Part shown: one piece after another, positions 10,452-19,433 of the stretch
Numbering within the stretch: the first letter of the stretch is position 1
Layout: each line of letters starts with the position of its first letter
Assembly (NCBI GenBank): GCA_019448385.1
Contig: JAGTXO010000021.1
Location: 434,001-498,000 of the forward strand
From: Diacronema lutheri
Lineage: Eukaryota; Haptophyta; Pavlovophyceae; Pavlovales; Pavlovaceae
Length of the DNA stretch: 64,000 bases
Direction of reading: 5' to 3'
The notes under the pieces: model-generated
The model's input: the letters and a program-made list of their open reading frames with translations, nothing else
The model's database searches: none
What the model was told of the DNA's origin: nothing
Position numbers and translations under genes: made by a program

Positions 10452-10660
10452 GACGCGAGGCCCTCAACCTGCCGCGGAAGAGATCGCCTCCCCGAATTTG
10501 TGTTCAGTGGCGGTGAGTAGAGCTTAAACAGCGGATGGCGGAGGCCGAGAGATGTAGCAGAGATCGACACGGATTAATACAATGCGGCGTTTGGCGGCGA
10601 CGCATCGATAATCACGGCTTTTGTCGTCAACCCCTTAAGTCACGTCGGACACATTATCCA

Positions 10661-11007
10661 TTAGCCCCATCGGGTGAACGGGCCCCGGCGGCTGGGCGTT
10701 GGCGACGGCGAGGCGAAACGCACCGGCGGCAGGTGCGCGCCGCGGTGCGCGCCCACGTCGGTTCCGCGCTCGCGCGACGCGGACTCGGAGGCGTCCGACG
10801 TCGCCGCGCGCGCGAGGTCGTCCGCCTTGCCCGCGACCCGGCGACGTCGGCGCCGATCTCGCCGGCGGCGCAGCGTTCGAGCGCACGCGCGCGGTTGGCG
10901 GCTACGCGCGCGCAAATCGCCGCCTCGTCGGGCCAAAACAAGCCGTCGAGTACCGACGGCCCTGCGACGTCGGCGCCGAGCTCGCCGGGCCTTTTGAGCA
11001 GCTTCAT
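10661..11007 (-). CDS. candidate C-terminal exon or separate small ORF, apparent frameshift
   Basis: ATG 11007 directly follows the TAG of the methyltransferase frame and opens a natural-looking sequence (MKLLKRPGELGADVAG...LFWPDEAAICARVAANRARAL). Around 10850 this frame degrades to Arg-rich sequence while the next frame becomes natural (KADDLARAATSDASESASRE...PSRRGPFTRWG) and stops at 10661. The region therefore looks like one coding segment with a small intron or an indel near 10850. GADVAG occurs twice. It may be a spliced extension of the methyltransferase, since a 75-base GT-AG intron (11082-11008) would remove the TAG in phase 0. No family is recognised. Confidence 0.4.
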
Positions 11008-11637
11008 CTAGCCGACAGGCCGCGCCGCGTCGCACAGACCCAGCCGCGCGCCATGCTCTGGCGCTCGGCGCTCGCGGGGCACGAACAGGCCGAGCTCGAG
11101 GTCGAGCACACGCCGCGACTCAGCCAGCCGCCAGCGACCACCGTCCGGCAGCGCGAAATCGCAGCTCACGCAGCGCAGCGCGCGTCCGTCGGCGTGCAGC
11201 GCGGACGAGGCAAACGCCGCGCCGGCGGGCGAGAGGAAGAGGAAGACCGCCGTCGCCTCGGCGAGGAGCGCCGCCGCCACTGCGCCGCGCAAGTCAGCGC
11301 GCACGATCTGGGCGACGGCCGGCGGGCCGGCCGGCCGTCCGCGCGCCGCGGCTCTGCGTGCGGAGAGCATGCGCGCCTCCGCCGCGTGCGCGAGCTCCGC
11401 GTCGATCTCCACCCCCACCGCGCGGCGCACGCCGCGCATGAGCGCAGCCGCGACGACGCGCCCGTCGCCGCAGCCCAGGTCGAGGAACGAGTCCGCCGGC
11501 CCGAGGGCGAGCATGTCGAGAGCGGCGGCCGTCACGATCGCGGGGCTCGGCACGAACGGCGCGAGAAGCGCGTCGCCGTGCGCCCCTTGCCACGCCGTCG
11601 TCCCGAGGACGCGCGTGCGAGCAAACCGCGCCGTCAT
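11008..11637 (-). CDS. FAM173/ATPSCKMT-like class I SAM methyltransferase
   Basis: A 209-residue protein with a seven-strand SAM-binding core. FLDLGCGDGRVV is motif I, preceded by FVPSPAIVTAAALDML, the arrangement of the FAM173 lysine methyltransferases that modify mitochondrial membrane protein subunits. AVGVEIDAEL is the acidic motif II, and ADLRGAV followed by ATAVFLFL corresponds to motifs III and IV. The substrate is not deducible, and the N-terminal transmembrane segment of animal FAM173 is missing. The AT-rich islet GTTTAAATTTTAAAA at 11694-11708 upstream may be its promoter. The stop at 11010-11008 is followed immediately by an in-frame ATG. Confidence 0.75.
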   Translation of the reverse strand: MTARFARTRVLGTTAWQGAHGDALLAPFVPSPAIVTAAALDMLALGPADSFLDLGCGDGRVVAAALMRGVRRAVGVEIDAELAHAAEARMLSARRAAARGRPAGPPAVAQIVRADLRGAVAAALLAEATAVFLFLSPAGAAFASSALHADGRALRCVSCDFALPDGGRWRLAESRRVLDLELGLFVPRERRAPEHGARLGLCDAARPVG

Positions 11638-11693
11638 CGACGAACCAAGTGCCCCGGAGGCGCGCGAGGAAGCCCCATTCTTTGATCTTTCGG

Positions 11694-11708
11694 GTTTAAA
11701 TTTTAAAA
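11694..11708 (-). promoter_or_regulatory. AT-rich promoter-like islet
   Basis: GTTTAAATTTTAAAA stands out in surrounding DNA of roughly 70% GC, 57 bp upstream of the methyltransferase start. Similar islets precede several genes in the window. Confidence 0.35.
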
Positions 11709-11734
11709 GGCGATCGACCGCCTTTCAGCAGCAT

Positions 11735-11833
11735 GATCATGCCCAGCCATGGCGTGATCTCCCTCAGCTGCTGGGCATGATCGAGCGCACGACGCTGCTG
11801 AGGGAGAACGTGCGCTCGATCATGCCCAGCAGC
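11735..11833. repeat. perfect 25-bp inverted repeat with a third partial copy
   Basis: Arms 11767-11791 and 11809-11833 are exact reverse complements around a 17-base loop. A further inverted 13-base copy of the core (GATCATGCCCAGC) sits at 11735-11747. The right arm encodes LLGMIERT of the p62 protein on the minus strand and the left arm encodes its last residues VRSIMPSS, so the terminal codons are the reverse complement of earlier ones. The TGA stop is at 11766-11764. Confidence 0.95.
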
Positions 11834-12991
11834 GGCGTGATCGCCGCAGCGACGAGCGGCTTGCGCTCGTCCGCGGGCAGCGCCGCGCGCAGCGCGATCA
11901 GCTCGTCGTAACACCGGTGGAGCGGGTCGCGCAGCCGGCCGAGCTTGGCGTCGGTGCCGTCGGTGCGCGGATTCACGCAGCCCCAAAAATGGCGGAGCAG
12001 CTCGTGCACGCGTGCTTGGTGCTCGGGAAGGCGCAGCTGCTCGGGCAGGCTGCGCAGCTGCGGCGTGCCGCGCGCCGCGTCGGCCGCGCCGCCATCGTCG
12101 CGATCGTCCTGCCATTCCCACGCGATGCTTCCCAAAACGGCGCGCGAGAGCTCGGCCGAGGGCATCTCGAGCACGTCGGGCTGCGCGCCCCACGACGCGT
12201 GCTCGTGCGCGAACGCCCTGCGCGCCGCCGCCTCATCGCTCGCGCTCAGCGCGCGCGCGCCGGCGACGCGCGCAGCGGCGGGCGCGCCCGCCGCGCCCGC
12301 CGGCCGATCGGCGCCGCGCCTGCGCACGAGCTGCGGTTTGGGCTGAAGAAGGGGCTTGGCCTCGAGCTCGAGATCGGACTCGTGCGTCGACGCCTCGAGC
12401 GCGCGCTTGCGCTGCTGCAGCGCGGCGGCGGCGGCGCGCGCGCGCGCTTCGTCGTCGCCGCCGCCGTCGCCGCCGTCAGCGCCGGCGCCGCCGCGACGCG
12501 CCTCGCCGGCCTCTGCGGCGGCGACGTGCGCCATCACACGCTCCGAGTGGAGCAAGTACGGCTCGATCGCCTTGCGGAACCGCGCGCGGTTCAGCCTCGC
12601 CTCGCCGGGCCGCTTGAGCGTGTCCGTCCAACTCACAGACCCATAACCCCCATCGTGGGCGCCGTCGACGCGCGCGCGCGCGCCGCCCGGCGCGGCGGCG
12701 TCGGCGTCAGCGGCGCCGGCGGAGGCGCAGGCGCCGCTGCCTCCGCCGTCGCCGAGCGCGCGCACGTCCGCCGGCTCCGCCTCGAGCAGCCGCAGGTCGT
12801 GCGCCGGGTTGACTGCGGCGATGAGTGCAGCATGGCGTCGCTTCCGCGCCGCCTCCGCCTCCGCCACGCCGTCGGCGCCGCCGTCGGCGCGAACGGTGCG
12901 GAGGAGCTCTTGCGCGTCCGCGTCGCGATCGTCGGCGCTCGCGCCGCGCGCGCCGCCTACACCGCCGCCACCGCCCGCGCTCGCGCCACGC

Positions 12992-13029
<38 letters not shown>

Positions 13030-13983
13030 GGCCGCCGCCTGCGAGGCGTTGAAGTGCTTGTGCTTGAAGTAGCGCTGCCAGAACTCGTACTCCGTCCACT
13101 TGTGCGGGACGGTGCGCTCGTAGAGCTCGCGCACCTTCGGCGAGTCGAAGAAGATCTGCGTGATCAGCGCGGGTGTGAGCGTGATCTTGAGCTCCTTCTT
13201 GCGCAGGTCGATCGCCTCATCAGCGCCGGGCAGCCGAGATGCTGGCCCGTCGCGCTGCAGCGCGAGCGCGTGACGCACTTCGTCCGTGGCGTGCTGCAGC
13301 CAGAAATCGGCCTCGGGCACCACGCCCGTCACCACAAGCTCCTCGTACAGCCGGCGCAGCGGCGCGTCGCGCTGCAGGATGAGCTGCCGCTTGCGCCGCA
13401 CCGCCTCCGCCTCGGCAAACGCGTCATGCGGCGCCTGCGCCGGCGGGCGCACGGCGGGCGCGGTGCGCGAGGCAGGCGGCGCGCTCGCGCGGCCGGCGGA
13501 GCCATCCGCGCCGCTCGCATCCGCGCCCGACGTTGCGCCCGCCGCCGCGCTCGCGCCCGCGCCGTTCGCGCACGCGGGAGGCGACTGCTGGCGGCCGGGC
13601 GCGCATTCGCCGCCGCCGGCCGAAGGCGCGCTCGCCGCGGGCGCAGCCAGCGACGCGGCAGGCGCGGCACCGGCGCCATCGAGCGTGCGCAGGTTGTGCA
13701 GCGCGTCGCGCACCGTGTCGCGCAGCGTCCACGGCTCCTCCGCGTCCCCCGTCGCCGTCGCTTTGAACTCGAGGACGACGTCGGCGCCGCTCGTGAGCAG
13801 CACTTTGAGCATCGCGCGGCCCTTCTCGCGCTTGCTCAGGAAGGTCGACTTGACGTCGCCGAGGCAGATGCACACCGGCGCGGCCTCGGGCGCGACGGGC
13901 GCCCACGTCAGCCTGTCCGCGTGCAGCTCAAGCACCCCCGTCGCGTGGCGGCACAACACGCCCTCCGCACGCAGGAGCGCCAT
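11764..13983 (-). CDS. GTF2H1: TFIIH core subunit p62/TFB1
   Basis: A 739-residue intronless homologue of the TFIIH p62 subunit, which links the XPD/XPB helicase core to activators and repair factors in the nucleus. The N-terminus is the PH-like domain (GVLCRHATGVLELHADRLTW, KREKGRAMLKVLL). Two BSD domains follow: one around AEADFWLQH and one at VPHKWTEYEFWQRYFKHKHF. Long Ala/Gly/Asp-rich inserts separate the domains and make the protein longer than the usual 550 residues. The C-terminal domain is recognisable at LLRHFWGCVNPRT and the following helices. The last nine residues come from an inverted duplication and look non-ancestral. ATG 13983 was chosen because the PH domain begins directly after it. 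Confidence 0.9.
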
Positions 13984-14235
13984 CGTTGCCGGCCCACGGA
14001 CAGAGAGGAGACGCTGTGAGAGCGTCGGGCGCACCGAGTTGGGCGTGAGGTGCGCGCTCGTCAGCCCTCTCGGCGCTGAGCACCGAGGTGGGCGATTCCA
14101 TCGGCATGCCGCTATAAGACTGGGTCCGCACGCCACAGGGCCACTGCTCCAGGATCGACCCAGCGCAAGCGCGCAGGCCGCGCGCCCTGTGCGAGAGCGG
14201 AGCACGAGTGGGTGCGTGCGCTCGCCAAATCCGTC

Positions 14236-16043
14236 TCACGGCGTACGGGCCGGCGCGGGCGGGAAGCGGAAGGGGAGGACCGACGTGATTATCGCCGTCG
14301 CGACGGCGTCGCCCTCGCTCGGCGCCACGTCGGCGCACGAGCCGCCACCGCGCGAGCCGCCGCCGGCGAAGCGGCGGAACCCGCCCTTGACGATGTTGCC
14401 GGCATCCAAGCCTCGCCTCATCCACGGAGCCGAGGGCGTGATGACGAGGCCAGGCAACGGCGGAGGAGGGCGCGGTGGTGGCAGCAGAAGGCCCTCGCCA
14501 CTTGCCGCCGCGAACGGGATAGCGAGAGGCAAGCCACAGCGTGCGCTGCCCTCGCCCGCCGAGGCAACTGCCAGCGGCACGCTCAGGCACACGAGTGGCG
14601 AGCCGCGTGCGGTGCACTCGTGCGGCGCGTGTGCAGGCTCGTCCACGCCAGCCGGCAGCGAGGGCGAGGCGAGTGGCGACGGCTGCGAGTGCGGGTCGTC
14701 GGTGGTAGGCCGCGACTCAGCGTCGAGCATCAGCTCGTGCGCGAGCGATTCGCCGGTGATTGCGCTCACGGCGAGCAGCTGGCTAAACAGGTCAAAGTCG
14801 TCGTCGTCCGCACCGCCTGGCGCATCCGCCGTCGCAACGCGCGTCGGAGGGAAGCACGCGGCATGCGCGCTGCTGCCCTGCGAGCCGAGGCCGAGATCAG
14901 AGGCGCCACTGCACGCGTCTGCGCCGACGCCGGCGCTGGCGCCGGCGCCGCGCGTGCGCCCGCGTGCGCGCGGCTTGGTGGCGCGCGGCGCTGGTGCCGG
15001 CTCAAAGGCGAGCACAGCGGGTGCAAACTGCAGCTCGTCCTCGCGCCCCTGCTCCGCTTCGAAGGCCGGATCGAGCACGCGCCGTGCGGCGAGCACGACG
15101 TGCTGTGGCGCCGCGCCGCTCGCCTCGAACGGGCTCGTGCAGCCCTCCGAGCCGTACGACGGACCGGCGCGAGCGGCGCATCCGAGCGGCGGCCGGGCGG
15201 CGCGCTTCGCCTTCCGCGACGGCGCGTGCGCGAGCGGTGAGCCGGTGAAGTCTGCGCGGCGTGGCGCGCTGGTTGTCTCTTCGGCGCGCTCTTCCGCCGC
15301 GCCGCGTTCGCAGCCGCCGAGCGCGGTGGCGACATGCGGCGGCTTGCTCGGTACCGCACTCGGCTTTGGCTGGCTTGGGTGCGTCTTCTTTGCCACGCTC
15401 GCGTCGGTCGGCTTGCGCTTGGCCTGCTTGAAGATGCTCATGAGCGCAACGCCGTGCGACTTGGCAAGCGCCGAGCTGCTCGCGGGCTCGTCGGCGCGCG
15501 CGCGCTTGCCCGCGGTGGTGGGCGGTTGCGGGGTCGAGGCAGGCGCGAGCAGCGGGCCGCACCACGCAAACGGCGTGTGCTCAATCGCGATCGACGCGTG
15601 CGCCTCGAGCGATTCACTTGCGCTCGCGAGCTGCTGCACGAGCCCGGCGCCACGCAGCGTGCCGAGGACGGCAATCACGCGTTCGACGAGATCGCTCGCC
15701 GAGCCGACCAGCTCGCCCACCAAGCGCCCGTGCACGCCCGACGCAACCGAGCCTACGGTAAGTATGAGCGGATGGCCGATGCTCTCGCGCACGGCAAATT
15801 GCTCGACAACCGCCTTGGCGAGGAGCATGTCGTCGCGCCACGAGTTGCCATGGTGGTAGTGGGGCCTTGCGGAGGCGCCCGCAGGCTGCCTCATGGCGTG
15901 GTCGAGCTCGGACGTCACGTTGCGCAGCGTGGCCGCGGCCGCGGCCGGCTGTGCCGCGAGCACGATCGCCTTGCCTTGCGCGCGGCGACCGTTTGGCGGC
16001 GCGAGGACCACGCCGACACCCTCGAGCACGCTGACAATCAAAT
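14236..16043 (-). CDS. unknown protein, probably nuclear, 5' exon unresolved
   Basis: About 600 residues; no family recognised. An N-terminal helical domain (VTSELDHAM...SWRDDMLLAKAVVEQFAVRES...LVERVIAVLGTLRGAGLVQQL) is followed by a long Ser/Pro/Ala-rich region with basic clusters (AGKRARADE, FKQAKRKPTD, RATKPRARGRTRG) and an acidic patch (DDDDFDLFSQLL). The basic clusters suggest nuclear import. The frame has no ATG at its start, so exon 1 lies upstream. A fitting acceptor is GCGAAG before 16043, after a long GCC repeat. A candidate first exon begins at ATG 16581 (MASSASAQARLPTAAEATDL), 75 bp from the divergent amidoligase start, but the splice path between the two is not settled. Confidence 0.5.
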
Positions 16044-16055
16044 CTTCGCCGCACC

Positions 16056-16089
<34 letters not shown>

Positions 16090-16656
16090 GGGCGGTGTAC
16101 GCTGCGCGTGAGAGGCCTCACAAAGTAGCGCTCAGGCATGCGCGCGCTGCTTGGAGGCCACGCCGAGGACAGCCGGGCGGCCGGGCTCGGCGAAGGCATG
16201 CGCGGCGCACGCGCATGCCGGATCGGCGAGTCGAGGTTTGCCTGCCGCTGACGCGCGCGCGGCGCGCACCCATCGTCGCTCGCGGCACCTCGCCGCAGAG
16301 CTCGCGCGCGGCCGTTCGCGTGAGCATGCAGTCGCGCGGCGGCTGCCGCATGAGATTCATGAGCCTGCGACGCGCAGCGAGGGCCGGAGGGCGAGGTGCA
16401 GCCGCGACGGCTCAGGGTTGGCGAACTGCCGCCGCCGCGCGCAAAGGGGACGCGATGCGAGAGGCAATGCACGCGCGGCGAGGGGCCAAATGGCGCTGCG
16501 TCGGGCCGCGCACTTCTCGCACAAGTCCGTCGCCTCTGCCGCGGTCGGCAGGCGCGCCTGGGCGGACGCTGACGATGCCATCCAAACGCCAGGTCCTGAC
16601 CAGTGGCCCAGCTCAGATCAGCGCGCGAAAACACCCAGTTCGAATTTTGAAAAGCG
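16044..16656. other. 5' region of minus-strand gene and shared divergent promoter
   Basis: This holds candidate 5' exons of the unknown minus-strand gene: ATG 16581 with about 74 open codons, and a second natural-looking frame around 16420-16110 (ASQAHESHAAAAARLHAH, PERYFVRPLTRSV). It also holds a GCC trinucleotide repeat at 16055-16087 and the promoter of the amidoligase. Exon borders are uncertain. Confidence 0.35.
16639..16653 (+). promoter_or_regulatory. AT-rich islet directly upstream of start codon
   Basis: TTCGAATTTTGAAAA lies three bases before ATG 16657. If it is a core promoter element, the leader must be extremely short, or the true start is the internal Met at 16690. Confidence 0.4.
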
Positions 16657-18426
16657 ATGTACAAAGGCGGACGCACGAATGACGCGGGGATGGCCGACGG
16701 CGAGGCGCGCGGCTACTCGTACCACCACGGCCCGCCGACGCTTGTGTGCAGCGCGCCGTGGGCACTCACGCAGCTGCGCACGATGGATCCGCACCACCCC
16801 GCGGTGCTTGCCGCGTCGGCTGCGCTCGAAGCGGCAGACCGCGGCGCGCTCTCGATTGCCGTGCACTGGGGCGCGCTCGCGCGCGCGCGTGGGCCAACGG
16901 TCGAGCTCACCGTGCGCGAGCAGGCGTGCGACGAGCCTATCGCGCGTGTGCGCGCCGCGTTTGGCGAGCCGTGCGCGCTCACGATCCGCGCTCGCGCGCC
17001 CGGCTCGTTGTACGTTGCGCAGCTCGCGCCGGCAGCGCATGCAGACGCCGCCGAGCGTTGGAGTCGTACGCTTCACGTTCTCGCGCCCTTCCCCGCGGCG
17101 TGGCGCAACCAGCAGCACGTGTGCTTTACGCGGCTCACGCCCCGCCTGTTTTTGAGCCTCGCCGAGCTACGCGCCATGGCTGCGCCCGTCGACGGCCTCG
17201 GCGCGCCCACCGAGCGCGGCTTTGGCATCGAGCTCGAGCTGCTCAGCGCGCCACCCGATGCGGAGCGCGGCTTCTTCAGCAAAGCGGCGGAGCTCGGCGC
17301 GCTGCTCGACGCGGCCGAGCGCACCGCTACCGCCGCGCCCGAGCCCGAGCGCGCCGAGCTCACCCGCATCGTCCGCCGCATGCGCAGCTGGCAGATTAGT
17401 CTCGACCCTGCGTGCCTTCCCTTCCCACGCGCGACCGCCGAGGCGCTGGTGCCGCAGATGCGCGCGCTGGGCGCGGCGGACGACGAGGATGCGCTCGCGA
17501 TGCTCACGCTGCGTTCGCGCACCACGCCCACCGAGTTCAAGTCGCCGCTGCCGCCGCACGAGCTGAGCTTCGGCACGGCCGGCGGCGGCAGCGACGCGGC
17601 GCGGCTGTGCGCGAGCGCCGAGGCCGCACTCGGCGTGCGGCTGATCGGCATGCTGGCGGTCTGCGCGCCGTCCGTCTCGGAGAGTGGCTGCGAATGCAAC
17701 ACCGCGCTGCACGTGCACGTCAACGTGCGCGACGCGCGCGCGGCCGGCCGGCTGCTGAGCGCGCGCGAGATCCTGTCCGTCTGGATTGCCTGGGTGCGCT
17801 TCGAGCACGTGACGGCGCGGCTCGGACGCTCGTGGTGCTGGGCGGACCGGTGGGCGGCGCCCTTGTACGCGACCGGCTCGGAGTTCACCTTCAGTGAGCG
17901 CCCGCTCGCGCGAGGCACCGCTGCCCACCTCGAGCGCGGCGCGGCCAACGACGCGCGCGCCTTTTTCACGCACGCGCACGCGCGCGCGGCCGAGCTCGGC
18001 ACGCTCGTCGGCGCCGACGAGGCGGCGCGCGTCGCGCACTTGTTCGGCGACGGGTGCGAGCTGGGCAAGTACTGCTCGCTCAACCTGCTGCCGCTGCGCA
18101 CCTACGGGACGGTCGAGTTTCGCAGGCGGCACGCGAGTACCGACGCGCGCTCCGTCGTGCGCTGGGCGCGCGTGTGCGTCGCGTTCGTTGAGGCCTTCGC
18201 GGACGAGCGGCTGCTCGCGCCCTACCTTGGCGTGGACGCGCACGACGGACTGCTCCGGCTGCAGCGCGAACAGCTGCTCGCGACGACGGACGAGCTCATC
18301 GCGCGGCTCGACGCGCACTGCGCCGCGCGCGAGCTCGTTGCGTCGCTGCGTGCCGACTGCTGCGGCCCGCACGTGGCGGCAGGCGGGGAAGGGGAGGGGA
18401 CCGACGAAAACGCGCGGCGGCCCTGA
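16657..18426 (+). CDS. putative amidoligase (ATP-grasp-like/glutamine-synthetase-fold amidoligase family)
   Basis: A 589-residue intronless protein resembling the putative amidoligase family (Pfam Amidoligase_2), whose members form amide bonds on peptides or small molecules. Diagnostic features are GFGIELELLS, where the acidic pair binds metal; ALHVHVNVRDA with its His pair; ELGKYCSLNLLPL; and YGTVEFRRRHAST, the Glu-Phe-Arg strand common to the glutamine-synthetase fold. The first 180 residues form an additional domain I do not recognise. An alternative start is ATG 16690. In bacteria and fungi these enzymes lie in peptide-modifying clusters; here the neighbours are a rhomboid and an aspartyl protease, which may be coincidence. 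Confidence 0.75.
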   Translation: MYKGGRTNDAGMADGEARGYSYHHGPPTLVCSAPWALTQLRTMDPHHPAVLAASAALEAADRGALSIAVHWGALARARGPTVELTVREQACDEPIARVRAAFGEPCALTIRARAPGSLYVAQLAPAAHADAAERWSRTLHVLAPFPAAWRNQQHVCFTRLTPRLFLSLAELRAMAAPVDGLGAPTERGFGIELELLSAPPDAERGFFSKAAELGALLDAAERTATAAPEPERAELTRIVRRMRSWQISLDPACLPFPRATAEALVPQMRALGAADDEDALAMLTLRSRTTPTEFKSPLPPHELSFGTAGGGSDAARLCASAEAALGVRLIGMLAVCAPSVSESGCECNTALHVHVNVRDARAAGRLLSAREILSVWIAWVRFEHVTARLGRSWCWADRWAAPLYATGSEFTFSERPLARGTAAHLERGAANDARAFFTHAHARAAELGTLVGADEAARVAHLFGDGCELGKYCSLNLLPLRTYGTVEFRRRHASTDARSVVRWARVCVAFVEAFADERLLAPYLGVDAHDGLLRLQREQLLATTDELIARLDAHCAARELVASLRADCCGPHVAAGGEGEGTDENARRP

Positions 18427-18585
18427 CGCGACGCGGCAGATGAGCAAAGACCGGAGGGTGTTGGTGGCTGATGTGCGCAGTGCTGTCGCAAGAACGGGGG
18501 TTGCTCGTTGCGCGCCTTTCGCGCCGGCACGCAAGCGGAGTCAGGAGCGGAGACTGGGAGCGGAGTGGGAGTGAAAATCCGCAGC

Positions 18586-19422
18586 ATGGCGTCGGAGCGC
18601 AATGGGCAGTTCGTGTTATCACTCCTCCCCGTGGCCGGGGCCATGCTGGCCGTGCCGCGGCTGAGCGACGTGCGGCATGACTCGAGGCGGATGCGCGACA
18701 TGATGCGCAACCTCGCCTACAGCGAGGCAAACGTCGCGGAGGGCCGCTGGTGGACGCAGTTCACGTTTGCGTTCGTGCACCGCGACGAGACGCATCTCGG
18801 CTCCAACCTGCTCACGCTCGTGCCGTTTGCGTACGCGGTGCACGCGGCGTTCGGCTGCGCGTGGGTCCCCATCTTTCTGGGTGGCAGCTTCTTTGGCGCG
18901 CAAGACGCTGCGGGCAAGCGGCTGCAGGCTGCACGGCGCATCAGCGAGCCGCTGTCGCTGCGCGATTGGGCGCCGAAGCCGGCGGCAGACGCGGTCGACA
19001 AGGTGACACGCCGGGTGGCAACGTGGCTCGCGCCCAGCGTCACGCGCTCGATGACGTACGTTGGCGCGTCGGCGGGCGTGTGGGCGCTGCAGGGCACCGC
19101 CGTCTGCCTTTCGCTCGAGCAGCTCATCGCGCTCTGTTCGACCGCTTCGTACGACGAGCTCAACCGAACGACGGTGGCCGCACACCTCTGGTCGATTTTC
19201 GCGGTCACGAGCGAATACGTGGTCGCGCTACAGAAGATCGCGACGGGTAGTTCCGATGGCATCGACCATGCGGGGCACGTGGACGGCTTCGTGTTCGGCA
19301 TCGGTGTGTTTGCTCTGCTGCGCTTTGCGCAGGCGGTCGGCAGGCGCAGGCGGCGCTTGCCGCTCGTGCGTGGGGGCGTGCTGCTCAGCCCGGCCGTCGC
19401 ACGGCAGCTTGAACGGCGTTAG
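18586..19422 (+). CDS. rhomboid-family intramembrane serine protease
   Basis: A 278-residue membrane protein. The first-loop signature FVHRDETHLGSNLLTL matches the rhomboid pattern of His and Asn in helix 2. The catalytic serine lies in YVGASAGVWAL (GxSxG), and the catalytic histidine in IDHAGHVDGFVFGIG. Helices are clear at AYAVHAAFGCAWVPIFL, TAVCLSLEQLIALC, FAVTSEYVVAL and FVFGIGVFALLRF. A roughly 70-residue amphipathic insert separates helices 3 and 4. The start was taken at ATG 18586 (MASERNGQF); a frame-consistent ATG at 18508 would add 26 polar residues. Its stop is only 11 bp from that of the convergent aspartyl protease gene. Confidence 0.8.
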   Translation: MASERNGQFVLSLLPVAGAMLAVPRLSDVRHDSRRMRDMMRNLAYSEANVAEGRWWTQFTFAFVHRDETHLGSNLLTLVPFAYAVHAAFGCAWVPIFLGGSFFGAQDAAGKRLQAARRISEPLSLRDWAPKPAADAVDKVTRRVATWLAPSVTRSMTYVGASAGVWALQGTAVCLSLEQLIALCSTASYDELNRTTVAAHLWSIFAVTSEYVVALQKIATGSSDGIDHAGHVDGFVFGIGVFALLRFAQAVGRRRRRLPLVRGGVLLSPAVARQLERR

Positions 19423-19433
19423 AATTACCGCCT

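Noticed and set aside
11764-11766. The TGA ending p62 as a possible selenocysteine codon
   Set aside because: The frame beyond has no similarity to p62, no SECIS-like fold was found downstream, and the stop is part of the inverted duplication.
14212-15240. Long plus-strand frames opposite the unknown minus-strand gene at 14236-16043
   Set aside because: They are dominated by Arg/Ala/His in the pattern expected from antisense of GC-rich codons.
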